Part shown: positions 27,212-36,003 of the stretch, in pieces | Layout of the letters: each line of letters opens with the position of its first letter | How positions within the stretch are numbered: position 1 is the first letter of the stretch | Assembly: GCF_032121415.1 (NCBI RefSeq) | Contig: NZ_CP135079.1 | Location: forward strand, 5,766,001 to 5,830,000 | DNA: 64,000 bases | Source of the DNA: Streptomyces parvus | GTDB lineage: Bacteria > Actinomycetota > Actinomycetes > Streptomycetales > Streptomycetaceae | Direction: 5' to 3' | Program-made: the position numbers and the translations under genes | The notes under the pieces: generated by a model | The model's input: the letters and a program-made list of their open reading frames with translations, nothing else | Told to the model about the DNA's origin: nothing | Databases searched by the model: none

Positions 27212-27757
27212 ATGAGGGCCGACGCCGTACGCAACAGGGAGAAGGTCTTCGACGAGGCCCGGCGGGCCGTTGCCGACGGGGAGACCGGTCTCACCCTCAA
27301 TGAACTCGCGCGCAGGGCGGGTGTGGGCGTGGGGACGGTCTACCGGGTCTTCCCCACGCAGCGGGCGATGCTGGAGAGCGTCCTGGAGGAGGAGGTGCGC
27401 CGGCTAACCGACGCGGCCGAGGAGGCCCACGGGCGGCCCGATCCCGCCTCGGCCCTTGTGGACTTTCTGCGCGCGGCCCTCGCGGCGGCCCTGGCCCGGC
27501 CCGGTCTCATCGACGTGCTGATCACCGGGTCCGACGAGACGGAGTCCCTGAGCCGGGCCAAGGGGGAGCTGGTCGCGGCGGTCTCCCGGCTGCTCGGGCT
27601 GGTGCGCCCGGTCCCCGCTCTCACCGGTGAGAATCTGCTGAAGCTGCTGTGCGGGCTGGTGCATGCGGTGGGGGAGCATCCGGTGGAGCGGAGGGGGGCG
27701 GCTGCCGATGCGTATCTTGCTTTGCTGCGGGGCGGCTTGGCGCCGCGCGGCGCTTGA
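27212..27757 (+). CDS. TetR-family transcriptional regulator
   Basis: A 181-residue regulator from ATG 27212 with GGAGGGG upstream. The N-terminal helix-turn-helix reads TLNELARRAGVGVGTVYRVF, the classic TetR recognition helix pattern. The remainder is helical, with Ala/Leu-rich ligand-binding helices (LVDFLRAALAAALARPGLI). It likely represses itself and the divergent Asp-nucleophile hydrolase via the inverted repeat between them. The ligand is unknown. Confidence 0.88.
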   Translation: MRADAVRNREKVFDEARRAVADGETGLTLNELARRAGVGVGTVYRVFPTQRAMLESVLEEEVRRLTDAAEEAHGRPDPASALVDFLRAALAAALARPGLIDVLITGSDETESLSRAKGELVAAVSRLLGLVRPVPALTGENLLKLLCGLVHAVGEHPVERRGAAADAYLALLRGGLAPRGA

Positions 27758-27775
27758 GCGTGGGCCCGTCATTCC

Positions 27776-27991
27776 AGCCTGCCGTGCCGCGCTTGAGGGC
27801 GGCCCGCGTCAATCCCGGCCCGTCCGGCGTTTGAGGACGGAACCCTGGGGCGGGTGGGCCTGAAACCCTTCGGGCGGCGAATCCCCCTGTCCCTACACGG
27901 AGGGTGCGGGCCCACCACCGCGAGGCTTCCGTCCTCAAACGCCGGACGGGCTGGAAATGCGCGAGGGTTCCGTCCTCAAACGCCGGACGGG
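27776..27991. repeat. Cluster of inverted intergenic repeats
   Basis: Three exact copies of a 24-bp element with the core CGTCCTCAAACGCCGGACG occur at 27819-27842 (reverse orientation relative to the others), 27927-27950 and 27968-27991. A degenerate copy lies at about 27776-27800. Each copy is internally palindromic (CCGTCC/GGACGG), and copies 1 and 2 can form a long stem. The region holds no credible gene. It resembles dispersed palindromic repeats seen between genes in Streptomyces chromosomes. Confidence 0.75.
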
Positions 27992-28288
27992 CTGGATTTC
28001 CGGGCTCGGCCCATCGCGAGGAGACGGGCTGGAGATGAGGGTGCGGGCACGCAGAAGGGCGTGGAGTACGGGACCGTATCCGTACTCCACGCCCTCGTTC
28101 AGGGGGTGACAGGGACCGCGGCGGCGGCGATCGGCCCGGGCGAGGGCGTCTCCTTCAGGTCAGGAGACGGTCCCCGGGCCTTCACCACCGCACTGGCATC
28201 GCACAGCCGCCGCGGCCTCGTCGTCCTGCCCCCACCGCGCGACACCCCTCATCCGGGTACGCGGTACGGGCAGGGATCCGGGGGAGGC
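27992..28288. other. Non-coding interval between TetR and catalase genes
   Basis: No credible gene is visible. It contains the hairpin at 28056-28095. A second potential structure lies at 28133-28180 (GGCCCGGG and CGTCTCC pairing with GGAGACG and CCCGGGCC). Confidence 0.5.
28056..28095. terminator. 16-bp perfect hairpin
   Basis: AGGGCGTGGAGTACGG (28056-28071) pairs perfectly with 28080-28095 across an 8-nt loop. It lies 193 bp beyond the catalase stop and 300 bp beyond the TetR stop. Confidence 0.7.
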
Positions 28289-29746
28289 TCAGTCCTCGCG
28301 CAGGGCGCGGACGGCCTCCTCCACGCGCTTGCCGTAGTCGGCGTCGGCGGCGTGGAAGTGGGCGAGGTTCTTCTCGATCACATCGTCGCGGGTGACCTGC
28401 GAGAGGCTTCCGGCGATGTTCGCGACCAGGCGGCCCTTCTCGTCCTCCGACATGAGCCGGAAGAGCTCGCCCGCCTGGAAGAAGTCGTCGTCCTTGGCGT
28501 GGGCGGGCGCCTCGTGCGTGCCCGTCCAGCCGTGGATCGCGAGCGGCGCGGCGAGCGCCGCGTCGGTCTGCGCCGGACCGGCGTACGAGTTCGGCTCGTA
28601 GTTCTTGTCGTGGCGCGAGCCGTTGCGCGTCGCGTGCAGCCCGTCGCGGCCGTAGTTGTCGACCACGGCCGTGCGCGGCGCGTTCACCGGCAGCTGGGTG
28701 TGGTTGACGCCCAGGCGGTAGCGGTGCGCGTCCGCGTAGGCGAACAGCCGGCCCTGGAGCATCTTGTCCGGGGAGGGACCGATGCCGGGCACGAAGTTGT
28801 TCGGGGAGAACGCGGCCTGCTCCACCTCGGCGAAGACGTTGTCCGGGTTCCGGTCCAGGACCAGCCGGCCGACCCGCTGGAGCGGGTAGTCCGCGTGCGG
28901 CCACACCTTGGTGAGGTCGAAGGGGTTGAACCGGTAGTCCGCGGCCTCGGCGGCCGGCATCACCTGGACGTACAGCGTCCAGGACGGGTTGACACCGCGC
29001 TCGATGGCCTGGAGCAGGTCCGTCTGGTGCGAGTTGGCGTCCTTGCCGACGAGTTCGGCGGCCTGGTCGGCGGAGAGGGACCGCACGCCCTGGTTGGTCT
29101 TGAAGTGGTACTTGACGAAGAAGGCCTCGCCCTCGGCGTTCGTCCACTGGTAGGTGTGCGAGCCGTAGCCGTTCATGTGACGGTACGAGGCGGGGATCCC
29201 GCGGTCGCCCATCAGCCAGGTGATCTGGTGCGTCGCCTCGGGGGCGTGCGCCCAGAAGTCCCAGACGTTGTCCGGCTCCTGCCTGCCCGTGAACGGGTCG
29301 CGCTTCTGCGAGTGGATGAAGTCGGGGAACTTGACCGGGTCCTTGATGAAGAACACCGGGGTGTTGTTGCCGACCAGATCGTAATTGCCCTCGTCCGTGT
29401 AGAACTTGAGGGCGAAGCCGCGCGGGTCGCGGACCGCGTCCGCGCCGCCGAGCGAGTCGGCGACGGTGGAGAAGCGGATGAACGTCTCGGTGCGCTTGCC
29501 CACCTGGGAGAGGAAGTCGGCGCGGGTGAAGCCCGTGACGTCGTCGGTCACCTCGAAGTAGCCGTACGCACCGGAACCGCGGGCGTGCACCACGCGCTCC
29601 GGGATGCGCTCACGGTTGAAGCGGGCGAGCTTCTCCAGGAGGTGCTGGTCCTGGAGGAGGATCGGTCCACCGACACCGGCGGTGGCGGAGTTCTGGTTGT
29701 CGGCGACCGGGGCGCCTGACTCGGTCGTGAGCACACGCTTAGCCAT
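28289..29746 (-). CDS. katA: Monofunctional heme catalase
   Basis: A 485-residue small-subunit catalase from ATG 29746, dismutating H2O2. The distal histidine is in RVVHARGSGAYGYFEV, followed by FIRFSTVADSLGGADAVRD and the NADPH/heme region FFIKDPVKFPDFIHSQKR. The proximal heme tyrosine is in RLFAYADAHRYRLG. All catalytic positions are intact. No CatR/Fur-type regulator is adjacent. Instead, a TCAAC-N5-GTTGA palindrome overlaps its -35, as at uraD. Uricase makes H2O2, so linking this catalase to purine breakdown is functionally sensible. Confidence 0.96.
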   Translation of the reverse strand: MAKRVLTTESGAPVADNQNSATAGVGGPILLQDQHLLEKLARFNRERIPERVVHARGSGAYGYFEVTDDVTGFTRADFLSQVGKRTETFIRFSTVADSLGGADAVRDPRGFALKFYTDEGNYDLVGNNTPVFFIKDPVKFPDFIHSQKRDPFTGRQEPDNVWDFWAHAPEATHQITWLMGDRGIPASYRHMNGYGSHTYQWTNAEGEAFFVKYHFKTNQGVRSLSADQAAELVGKDANSHQTDLLQAIERGVNPSWTLYVQVMPAAEAADYRFNPFDLTKVWPHADYPLQRVGRLVLDRNPDNVFAEVEQAAFSPNNFVPGIGPSPDKMLQGRLFAYADAHRYRLGVNHTQLPVNAPRTAVVDNYGRDGLHATRNGSRHDKNYEPNSYAGPAQTDAALAAPLAIHGWTGTHEAPAHAKDDDFFQAGELFRLMSEDEKGRLVANIAGSLSQVTRDDVIEKNLAHFHAADADYGKRVEEAVRALRED

Positions 29747-29788
29747 GTGGCGGGATGACCTTTCGTACGAGCTGCTGACGGCTTGAGG

Positions 29789-29829
29789 AGCGTAGATTCG
29801 CCGCGGAGAGAACGTCAACAGTTTGTTGA
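29789..29829 (-). promoter_or_regulatory. Catalase promoter with TCAAC-N5-GTTGA operator
   Basis: Minus-strand TTGACG (29813-29818), 18 bp, TACGCT (29789-29794). The 15-bp palindrome TCAACAGTTTGTTGA (29815-29829) overlaps the -35. An almost identical arrangement is found upstream of uraD. Confidence 0.65.
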
Positions 29830-29972
29830 AAACGAAGTATGTGGTTCCGGGCCGCGGCGGCGCCTGGGCGCGACAGGACAGGTGTCAGCGCCACCGCGGC
29901 CCGGAGATCAGGGGGCCCGTCGTGGGCCGTCGCCCCGTGCGAGGCCGGGGGCTCCTCGCGGAGCCGGAGGGG

Positions 29973-30866
29973 TCAGACCTGGGAGCCGGAGAGCCGCTCG
30001 ACCGAGCGCAGCAGCGCCGAGTGGTCGAGGCCGCCGTCGCCCTGGGCGCGCAGCGAGGCGACCAGCTGGGCGACGACACCGCCGACGGGCAGGGCCGCGC
30101 CGACGTTGCGGGCGGCGTCGGTCACGATGCCCATGTCCTTGTGGTGCAGGTCGATCCGGAAGCCGGGGGCGAAGTCCCGCTTCAGGAAGTTGTCCTTCTT
30201 GCGGGTCAGCACGGTCGAGCCGGCGAGGCCCCCGTTGAGGACGTCCAGCGCGGCGGTGAGGTCCACCCCGGACTTCTCCAGGAAGACCACGGCCTCGGCG
30301 CAGGCCTGGATGTTCACCGCGACGATCAGCTGGTTGGCGGCCTTCACCGTCTGGCCGGAGCCGTGCGGGCCGCAGAGCACGATGGTCTTGCCGAGCGCGT
30401 CCAGGAGCGGCTTCGCGGCGTCGAAGTCCGCCTGCTCGCCGCCGACCATGATGGACAGGACCGCCTCGATGGCACCGGCCTCGCCGCCGGAGACCGGCGC
30501 GTCCAGGACCCGGATGCCCTTCTCGGCCGCGTTCTCGGCGAGGTCGACCGAGGTCTGCGGGGTGATGGAGGACATGTCCACCAGCAGCGCGCCGCGCTTC
30601 GCGTTCTCCAGGATGCCGTCCGGGCCGTACGCGATGGCCTCGACCTGCGGCGATGCGGGCACCATCGTGATGACGACATCCGCGTCCTGGACCGCGTCCG
30701 CGATCGAGGAGGCGCCGGTGCCGCCGGCCGCGACCAGCCGGTCGATCTTGTCCTGCTCCAGGGTGTATCCGGTGACGGAGTAACCGGCCTTGATCAGGTT
30801 CTCCGACATGGGGGAGCCCATGATGCCGAGACCGATCCAGGCGACCTTGGGGAGGTTGTTGCTCAT
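29973..30866 (-). CDS. glxR: 2-hydroxy-3-oxopropionate (tartronate semialdehyde) reductase
   Basis: A 297-residue beta-hydroxyacid dehydrogenase from ATG 30866 (GGAAGG upstream). The NAD(P)-binding motif is WIGLGIMGSPMSENL, the substrate motif is LDAPVSGGEAGA, and the catalytic lysine is in GSGQTVKAANQ. It reduces tartronate semialdehyde, made by Gcl, to D-glycerate. It lies 88 bp downstream of hyi on the same strand with no separate promoter evident, so hyi-glxR is probably an operon. Confidence 0.94.
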   Translation of the reverse strand: MSNNLPKVAWIGLGIMGSPMSENLIKAGYSVTGYTLEQDKIDRLVAAGGTGASSIADAVQDADVVITMVPASPQVEAIAYGPDGILENAKRGALLVDMSSITPQTSVDLAENAAEKGIRVLDAPVSGGEAGAIEAVLSIMVGGEQADFDAAKPLLDALGKTIVLCGPHGSGQTVKAANQLIVAVNIQACAEAVVFLEKSGVDLTAALDVLNGGLAGSTVLTRKKDNFLKRDFAPGFRIDLHHKDMGIVTDAARNVGAALPVGGVVAQLVASLRAQGDGGLDHSALLRSVERLSGSQV

Positions 30867-30954
30867 GAGGGTGCCTTCCTGAAAAACGTGTGTACGTAAG
30901 GGGGTTGGGCGCGACATCGAGGCCGCCCCGGCCCGTCCGCAGCGAGGGGGCCGG

Positions 30955-31794
30955 TCAGCCGGCCGCTCGGGCCGACACCGGGAGCCAGTCGAAGGACTCG
31001 GCGCTCGGCCGGTCGCCCGGCTTGTACTCCAGGCCGACCCAGCCCGCGTAACCGGCGTCCTTCAGCTCGTCGAGCAGCCGCTCCAGCGGGAGCGAGCCGG
31101 TGCCCGGCGCGCCGCGGCCCGGGTTGTCGGCGATCTGGACGTGGCCGGTCTTCGCGGCATAAGCCTTGATGGCCTGGCTCAGGTCCTCGCCGTTCATCGA
31201 GAGGTGGTAGAGGTCCAGCAGGAACTTGGCGTTCCCGAGGCCCGTCGCCGCGTTCACCTTGTCGACGACCTCGATCGCGGCCGGTGCGCTGACCAGCGGG
31301 AAGAGCGGCGACTCCGGCTTGTTCAGGGTCTCGATCAGGAGGATCGCCCCGACGCGGTCCGCCGCGCGGGCGGCCTGCACCAGGTTCTCCAGCGCGAGCG
31401 CGTCCTGGACCTGCGGGTCCGCGCCCTCCACGCGGTTGCCGTACAGCGCGTTGAGCGCCGTGCAGCCGACCGAGGCGGCGAAGTCGGCCGCCACCTCGAT
31501 GTTGGCCCGGAAGCGGTCCGACTCCGTGCCGGGCACGGAGAGCGCGCCGCGGTCGGGGCCGGGGAGCTGTCCGGCGTAGAAGTTCAGTCCCACCAGCTGG
31601 GTGCCGGCGTCGTCGAGCGCCTTCTTGAGGGCGTCGAGCTCCGCCTGCGGCGGAGTGGGGGTCTCGATCCAGGGCCACCACAGCTCGACCGCGGTGAAGC
31701 CCGCCGCGGCGGCTGCCGCGGGACGCTCCAGGAGCGGGAGTTCCGTGAAGAGGATCGAGAGGTTCACATCGAAGCGCTGGTCCGGGTATCCCAT
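30955..31794 (-). CDS. hyi: Hydroxypyruvate isomerase
   Basis: A 279-residue TIM-barrel enzyme. The start FDVNLSILFTELPLLERPAA, with EGF/ELWWP-like strands (FTAVELWWPW) and the metal-ligand segments LLIETLNKPESP, FLLDLYHLSMNGED and VGLEYKPGD, fits Hyi/OtnI-type isomerases. It interconverts hydroxypyruvate and tartronate semialdehyde next to GlxR and Gcl. Its promoter carries the same tandem operator arrangement as gcl, supporting common regulation. Confidence 0.92.
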   Translation of the reverse strand: MGYPDQRFDVNLSILFTELPLLERPAAAAAAGFTAVELWWPWIETPTPPQAELDALKKALDDAGTQLVGLNFYAGQLPGPDRGALSVPGTESDRFRANIEVAADFAASVGCTALNALYGNRVEGADPQVQDALALENLVQAARAADRVGAILLIETLNKPESPLFPLVSAPAAIEVVDKVNAATGLGNAKFLLDLYHLSMNGEDLSQAIKAYAAKTGHVQIADNPGRGAPGTGSLPLERLLDELKDAGYAGWVGLEYKPGDRPSAESFDWLPVSARAAG

Positions 31795-31811
31795 GAGGAT
31801 GTCGGCGCTCC

Positions 31812-31876
31812 TTCCGTATTGCGGAAGTTAGTTTCTGCTTAACGGAAGATTGCCCGGAGGGAGGCGAGGCTGTCAA
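31812..31876 (-). promoter_or_regulatory. hyi promoter with two tandem 15-bp palindromic operators
   Basis: Minus-strand TTGACA (31871-31876) with a -10-like CAATCT at 31847-31852. Then follow two palindromes, in plus-strand orientation TTCTGCTTAACGGAA (31833-31847) and TTCCGTATTGCGGAA (31812-31826), separated by 6 bp. Centre spacing is 21 bp, as at gcl, and the operators again sit directly behind the -10. Confidence 0.72.
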
Positions 31877-31949
31877 GGGGGTGCCGCAAAATTCGCCCCG
31901 GTCGGCGGCGTACGGAATCGGTGGCAGGAGCCCCTCCGGGCATACGAAA

Positions 31950-31983
31950 GCGGGGCGGGGGCCGCCGTCGACCCCCGCCCCGC
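31950..31983 (-). terminator. 12-bp perfect hairpin after GH16
   Basis: GCGGGGCGGGGG (31950-31961) pairs with CCCCCGCCCCGC (31972-31983) across a 10-nt loop. It lies 28 bp past the GH16 stop. Confidence 0.72.
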
Positions 31984-32010
31984 CCGGCTCTCACGCCGTA
32001 CGTACTGCCC

Positions 32011-33447
32011 CTAGCTGCCCGGAACCGTGTCCTCGAAGCTCGTCCCCGCACTGCGGTACGCCCCGACCATCGCGTTCACCTGGGAGGGGGTGAGCACCTG
32101 GTCCTTCACATGCAGGACGTAGTCCACCTGCTGGTCGTAGGCGCGGGGTGTCGTGCTCGGCTGGCCCTCCAGATCGATCAGCCACTGGTTGAAGTTGATC
32201 GACATCGGCCGCTCGGGCAGATACGCCGCCCCGTGCGTGCCGAAGTGCTGACCGTCGACGTAGTACGTGATCTGGTTGTCGTCGATCGTCACCACCAGGT
32301 CGTGCCAGCCCGCGTACGACGCCCGGACCTCGCTGTGCGCGTTGACCGCCTCCCACGGGTCGGGCCGGTAGGTCTCCCACGAGGTCGTGTAGAGGATGTT
32401 GGCCGGCTCGCCCCAGCCGCCGTTCGGCAGATACTCGAAGTCGTACTCCGCGTAGTCGTCCGCCATCGGCGCCTTGAGGTCGTTGATGGTGAAGAAGGTC
32501 TGCACGATCCGGTCGCCGTCCGGGCCCGAGCGCGGCGCGTCGCTGAACTTCACCCGGGACGCGTAGGTCCCGTTCTTGAACTTCATCGACTTGGTCAGGA
32601 TCTCGGTGTGCTTCGTCGAAGCGCCTGTGCCCGCCGTCGACGTCTCCAGGTTCATCACCGAGTTCCCGCTCTGCGAGGCGAAGGTGACGTTCTCGGGCGC
32701 CCAGGTCGCGCCCGGCACTCCGGGGCCGCCGGAGTTGGACCGTACGCTCCAGCCGTTGGCGTTGATCTTCGGGTCGGTGTGGGAGCTGTAGGTGAAGTCA
32801 TCGAAGAGCCGGGGGCCTTCGGTCGGCGGGTCGGTCGGGTCCGGCGGGTCGGTCGGGCCGTTGCCCCCGGGCGCCTCGCCCCACACGGTGGCCCCGTTTA
32901 CGTGGGCCGTCACCTTGGACCAGTCGCCGTACGCGGTCCGGTCCGGGCCGAAGGAGTAGTCGTCGGACTGGACGAGCGAGGCCCAGGAGCTCTGGTGGAA
33001 GCGGAGTTGCATGTCCCCGGTGTCCGCGCCCGGTGCGAGCGAGCCCGCCCCGGCGGTGAAGCCGATCTCCAGGTAGCGGTCGGCGGTGGCGGTCGGGTTC
33101 GCGAGCGTCTCGAACGTACCGGTGATGTTCGCGCACCCCTTCACCGCCCAGGAACAGGCGAACCGGTAGGCGGCGGAGGCCGAGTCGGCCTTGAAGTAGT
33201 AGCGGACCTTCACGCCGCTCAGCGGTACGGAGGTGGAGCCGGCGTTACGGACCTTCAGCCACGGCTCGCTCTGGTCGGCGCTCGCACCGGACGCGCTCGT
33301 CCGGTACTGGACCACGAGCCCGTCGGCCGCGGCGGACGCCGAGGACGGCCACGCGGCCAGACCGGTGGCGGCCAGGGCCACGGCGGCGGCCGAGGCGGCG
33401 GCGGTGCGCAGCCTGGACCTGTGCGGATTCCTGCGTGATGTGTTCAC
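32011..33447 (-). CDS. Secreted CBM3-GH16 beta-glucanase
   Basis: A 478-residue protein. The signal peptide reads RTAAASAAAVALAATGLAAW. Residues ~42-190 form a family-3 carbohydrate-binding module (VQYRTSASGASADQSEPWLK, then EIGFTAGAGSL and LRFHQSSW). A Pro/Thr/Asp linker (TDPPDPTDPP) leads to a GH16-type jelly roll in residues ~215-455. The GH16 catalytic motif E-x-D-x-E is in AEYDFEYLP. It should cleave beta-1,3 or mixed-linkage glucans while bound to cellulose-like surfaces. The specificity is not decided. It is followed on the plus side by the GH20 gene on the same strand, only 37 bp upstream. Confidence 0.88.
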   Translation of the reverse strand: MNTSRRNPHRSRLRTAAASAAAVALAATGLAAWPSSASAAADGLVVQYRTSASGASADQSEPWLKVRNAGSTSVPLSGVKVRYYFKADSASAAYRFACSWAVKGCANITGTFETLANPTATADRYLEIGFTAGAGSLAPGADTGDMQLRFHQSSWASLVQSDDYSFGPDRTAYGDWSKVTAHVNGATVWGEAPGGNGPTDPPDPTDPPTEGPRLFDDFTYSSHTDPKINANGWSVRSNSGGPGVPGATWAPENVTFASQSGNSVMNLETSTAGTGASTKHTEILTKSMKFKNGTYASRVKFSDAPRSGPDGDRIVQTFFTINDLKAPMADDYAEYDFEYLPNGGWGEPANILYTTSWETYRPDPWEAVNAHSEVRASYAGWHDLVVTIDDNQITYYVDGQHFGTHGAAYLPERPMSINFNQWLIDLEGQPSTTPRAYDQQVDYVLHVKDQVLTPSQVNAMVGAYRSAGTSFEDTVPGS

Positions 33448-33484
33448 AGGCGTGTTCCTCTCCGGAACGGTGGTGGGGGACGGG

Positions 33485-35095
33485 TTACGGGTGGAGTCGC
33501 GCTGTTCCTGCGGAGGGGGACGCGGACACGGCCGTCGCGAGCGACCGCGCGTCCAGGGGGCGGTAGGGGACGCCCAGGGCGTCCAGCCGGGCGGTGTGGT
33601 GACGCAGCCGCTCGACGAACCCCGGCCAGTCGCCGCGCCCGCCGGACCAGGAACGGTCGGCCAGCGCGCAGAGCCGGGGAAAGCTGAGGTACTCGATCTC
33701 CTCGGGGGTGCGGGCGTACTCCGTCCACAGCTGGACCTGGGTCCCGAGCACCCGGGCCCGCTCCGCCTCCGGCCAGTCGTGCGGGGCCGGTTCGTAGCCG
33801 TGGACCGTGTGCAGGGGGACCGGCGCGCCGGGCTGGGCGACCGGCTCGGACGGGTCCGTGGACTGGGCGTAGTCGAGATAGGTCGCCCGGTGGTGCGCGG
33901 CGATCACCTGATGGCCGCGGCGGGCGGCGGCCCTGGCGTGCGTGGCGTCGCGCCAGGTCATCACCGTGAATTCCGGGGGGAGTTCGGCGCCGTTCTCGAC
34001 CCAGCCGAGCGGGATCCGGCCACGCTCGACCAGGAACGCCCCGACCCGGCCCATGAACCAGCCGTGCAGTTCGGCCGGGCCCGCGAGTCCCAGCGCCGCC
34101 GCACGCTCCCGGGCGGCCGGGCTGTCCTCCCACTCGGTGGTCGGGCACTCCTCGCCGCCGATGTGGATGTACGGCGACGGGAAGACGTCCATCACCTCCT
34201 CCAGCACGGCCCGGCAGAAGTCGAAGACCCCCTCGTGGACGCCGAGGATCGTGTCGCACACCCCCCAGCGGGTCCACACATCCAGCTGTCGCCCCGGACG
34301 GTTGCCCAGCTCCGGGTGGGCGGCGAGCGCGGCACGTACATGGCCGGGCATCTCGATCTCCGGCACGACGGTGATCCCGCGCTCCGCCGCGTACCGCACC
34401 AGGCCCCTCAACTCCGCCTTGGTGTAGTGCCCTTCGTGCGGCACCGCGTCGAAGTGCGCCCCGTCCGGGCCGGTCGGGCCCTTCTGCGACCGCGCCCGCC
34501 GGGAGCCGACCGAGATCAGCCGGGGGTAGGCGTCGACCGGCATCCGCCAGCCCTGGTCGTCGGTGAGGTGGAGGTGCAGGACGTTCAGCTTGTGCAGCGC
34601 CAGCAGGTCCACGTACCGGTGCAGATAGCCGATCGGCTGGAAGCGGCGCGCCACGTCCAGCATCGCCCCGCGCCACGGCCGGTCCGGTACGTCGGTGATC
34701 TCGACGCAGGGCAGCTGCCAGGAGCCGGTGCCCGTCGCCCCGCCCGACAGGGCCTCGGCGGGCAGGAGTTGGCGGATCGTCTGGATGCCCCGGAGCAGCC
34801 CGGTGCGGTGGGCGGCGCGCAGCTGGAGGGCCTGCGGGGCGACCGTCAGTCCGTACCCCTCCTCGCCGAGGCCGCCGAGCCGGTCGTCCAGGGCGAGGAC
34901 GACCCGGCCGTCGGGCGACGGTGTGAGCGGCAGGCCCGCGGGGCGGCCGATCAGGGTGCGCAGCAGGTCCGCCGCCGGTTCCGCCCCCGGCAGCGCGCGG
35001 ACGGTGGTGTCCCGGTCCAGGGTGAGCCGGCCGCCGAGCGAGGATACCTTGCCGGGGTGGGGGAGCAGGGCGGGGGCGGGGTGCGGTGAGGGCAC
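33485..35095 (-). CDS. GH20 beta-N-acetylhexosaminidase
   Basis: A 536-residue enzyme from GTG 35095, with GGAGACG eight bases upstream. Residues ~1-130 form the GH20b N-terminal domain; the barrel carries RGAMLDVARRFQP, LHLHLTDDQGWRM, VPEIEMPGHVRAA and the catalytic loop YIHIGGEECPTTEW. The usual H-x-G-G-D-E reads H-I-G-G-E-E here. No signal peptide is seen, so it is probably cytoplasmic, releasing GlcNAc from imported chitobiose. It lies 62 bp behind the permease genes, in das-cluster order. Family is firm; the E-for-D change at the motif is noteworthy. Confidence 0.92.
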   Translation of the reverse strand: MPSPHPAPALLPHPGKVSSLGGRLTLDRDTTVRALPGAEPAADLLRTLIGRPAGLPLTPSPDGRVVLALDDRLGGLGEEGYGLTVAPQALQLRAAHRTGLLRGIQTIRQLLPAEALSGGATGTGSWQLPCVEITDVPDRPWRGAMLDVARRFQPIGYLHRYVDLLALHKLNVLHLHLTDDQGWRMPVDAYPRLISVGSRRARSQKGPTGPDGAHFDAVPHEGHYTKAELRGLVRYAAERGITVVPEIEMPGHVRAALAAHPELGNRPGRQLDVWTRWGVCDTILGVHEGVFDFCRAVLEEVMDVFPSPYIHIGGEECPTTEWEDSPAARERAAALGLAGPAELHGWFMGRVGAFLVERGRIPLGWVENGAELPPEFTVMTWRDATHARAAARRGHQVIAAHHRATYLDYAQSTDPSEPVAQPGAPVPLHTVHGYEPAPHDWPEAERARVLGTQVQLWTEYARTPEEIEYLSFPRLCALADRSWSGGRGDWPGFVERLRHHTARLDALGVPYRPLDARSLATAVSASPSAGTARLHP

Positions 35096-35157
35096 GGGCG
35101 TCTCCGTGTTCGGTTCGCGGACGGGGGCGAGGGGGGCCGATCGGCGTTCTCCGCCGC

Positions 35158-36003
35158 TCAGCCCTTCACGGCACCGGCGGCGAAGCCGGACGTGACATGG
35201 CGCTGGAGCAGCAGGAAGATCACCAGGGCGGGCAGCGCGAAGAGGGTGGAGGCGGCCATCGTGGCGCCCCAGTCGGTGCCGAAGGTGTTCTGGAAGGAGG
35301 ACAGCCAGACCGGCAGCGTCCGGTTGTCCTGCTGCTTGATGATCAGGAAGTTGGCGTAGGCGAACTCGTTCCAGGCGGTGATGAAGCCGAACAGTGAGGT
35401 CGCCATCAGCCCCGGGGCCAGCAGCGGCATCGCCACCCGCCAGAACGCCCCGGTCCGGGTGCAGCCGTCGACCTGCGCCGCCTCCTCCAGCTCCGGCGGG
35501 ATCGTCCCGATGAAGCCCCGCAGCACCACGACGGTGAACGGCAGCGTGATCATGAAGTAGATCAGCGTCAGCGTCGGCAGCCGGTCGAGCATGTTCGTGT
35601 CCCGCGAGATGGTGTAGATGGGGATGATCAGCGACTCCCAGGGCGCCATCTGCGCGATGAAGATCATCAGCATGAACTGCCGCCGGCCCCGCCACCGCAG
35701 CCGCGCCACGGCGTACGCCGCGCCCAGCGCCACCAGCAGCGCCAGCAGGACCGCCCCCAGCGTCACGAGGATGCTGTTGCGCCAGAACAGCGCGAAACCG
35801 TCGGCGTCCACGGCCCGTTGGAAGTGGTCGAGGGTCCAGGTGTGCGGGAAGAGCTGCGGGTCCGACGACTGGATGTCCTTCGACGGCTTGAAGGCCGTGG
35901 AGATCATCCAGTACACGGGGAAGAGGCAGATCACGACGGTGACGGCGGCGGCGAGGTGCAACGGAAGGCGCCGGAGCCGAAGGCGCACGACAGGTGGGTT
36001 CAT
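35158..36003 (-). CDS. Carbohydrate ABC transporter permease (MalG/DasC type)
   Basis: A 281-residue inner-membrane permease from ATG 36003, overlapping the previous stop by 4 nt. It has six hydrophobic segments. The EAA-loop is ELEEAAQVDGCTRTGAFWRV (E-A-A-x3-G), where the ATPase docks. SLFGFITAWNEFAYA is the typical last-but-one helix. No ATP-binding subunit is encoded here; streptomycete sugar importers commonly share the MsiK ATPase. Substrate is likely an N-acetylglucosamine oligomer, judged from the adjacent GH20 gene. Confidence 0.9.
   Translation of the reverse strand: MNPPVVRLRLRRLPLHLAAAVTVVICLFPVYWMISTAFKPSKDIQSSDPQLFPHTWTLDHFQRAVDADGFALFWRNSILVTLGAVLLALLVALGAAYAVARLRWRGRRQFMLMIFIAQMAPWESLIIPIYTISRDTNMLDRLPTLTLIYFMITLPFTVVVLRGFIGTIPPELEEAAQVDGCTRTGAFWRVAMPLLAPGLMATSLFGFITAWNEFAYANFLIIKQQDNRTLPVWLSSFQNTFGTDWGATMAASTLFALPALVIFLLLQRHVTSGFAAGAVKG

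Noticed and set aside
28289..29746. Catalase controlled by an adjacent Fur/CatR or OxyR regulator
   Set aside because: No such gene flanks it. The nearest regulator is a TetR protein separated by repeats and a terminator.
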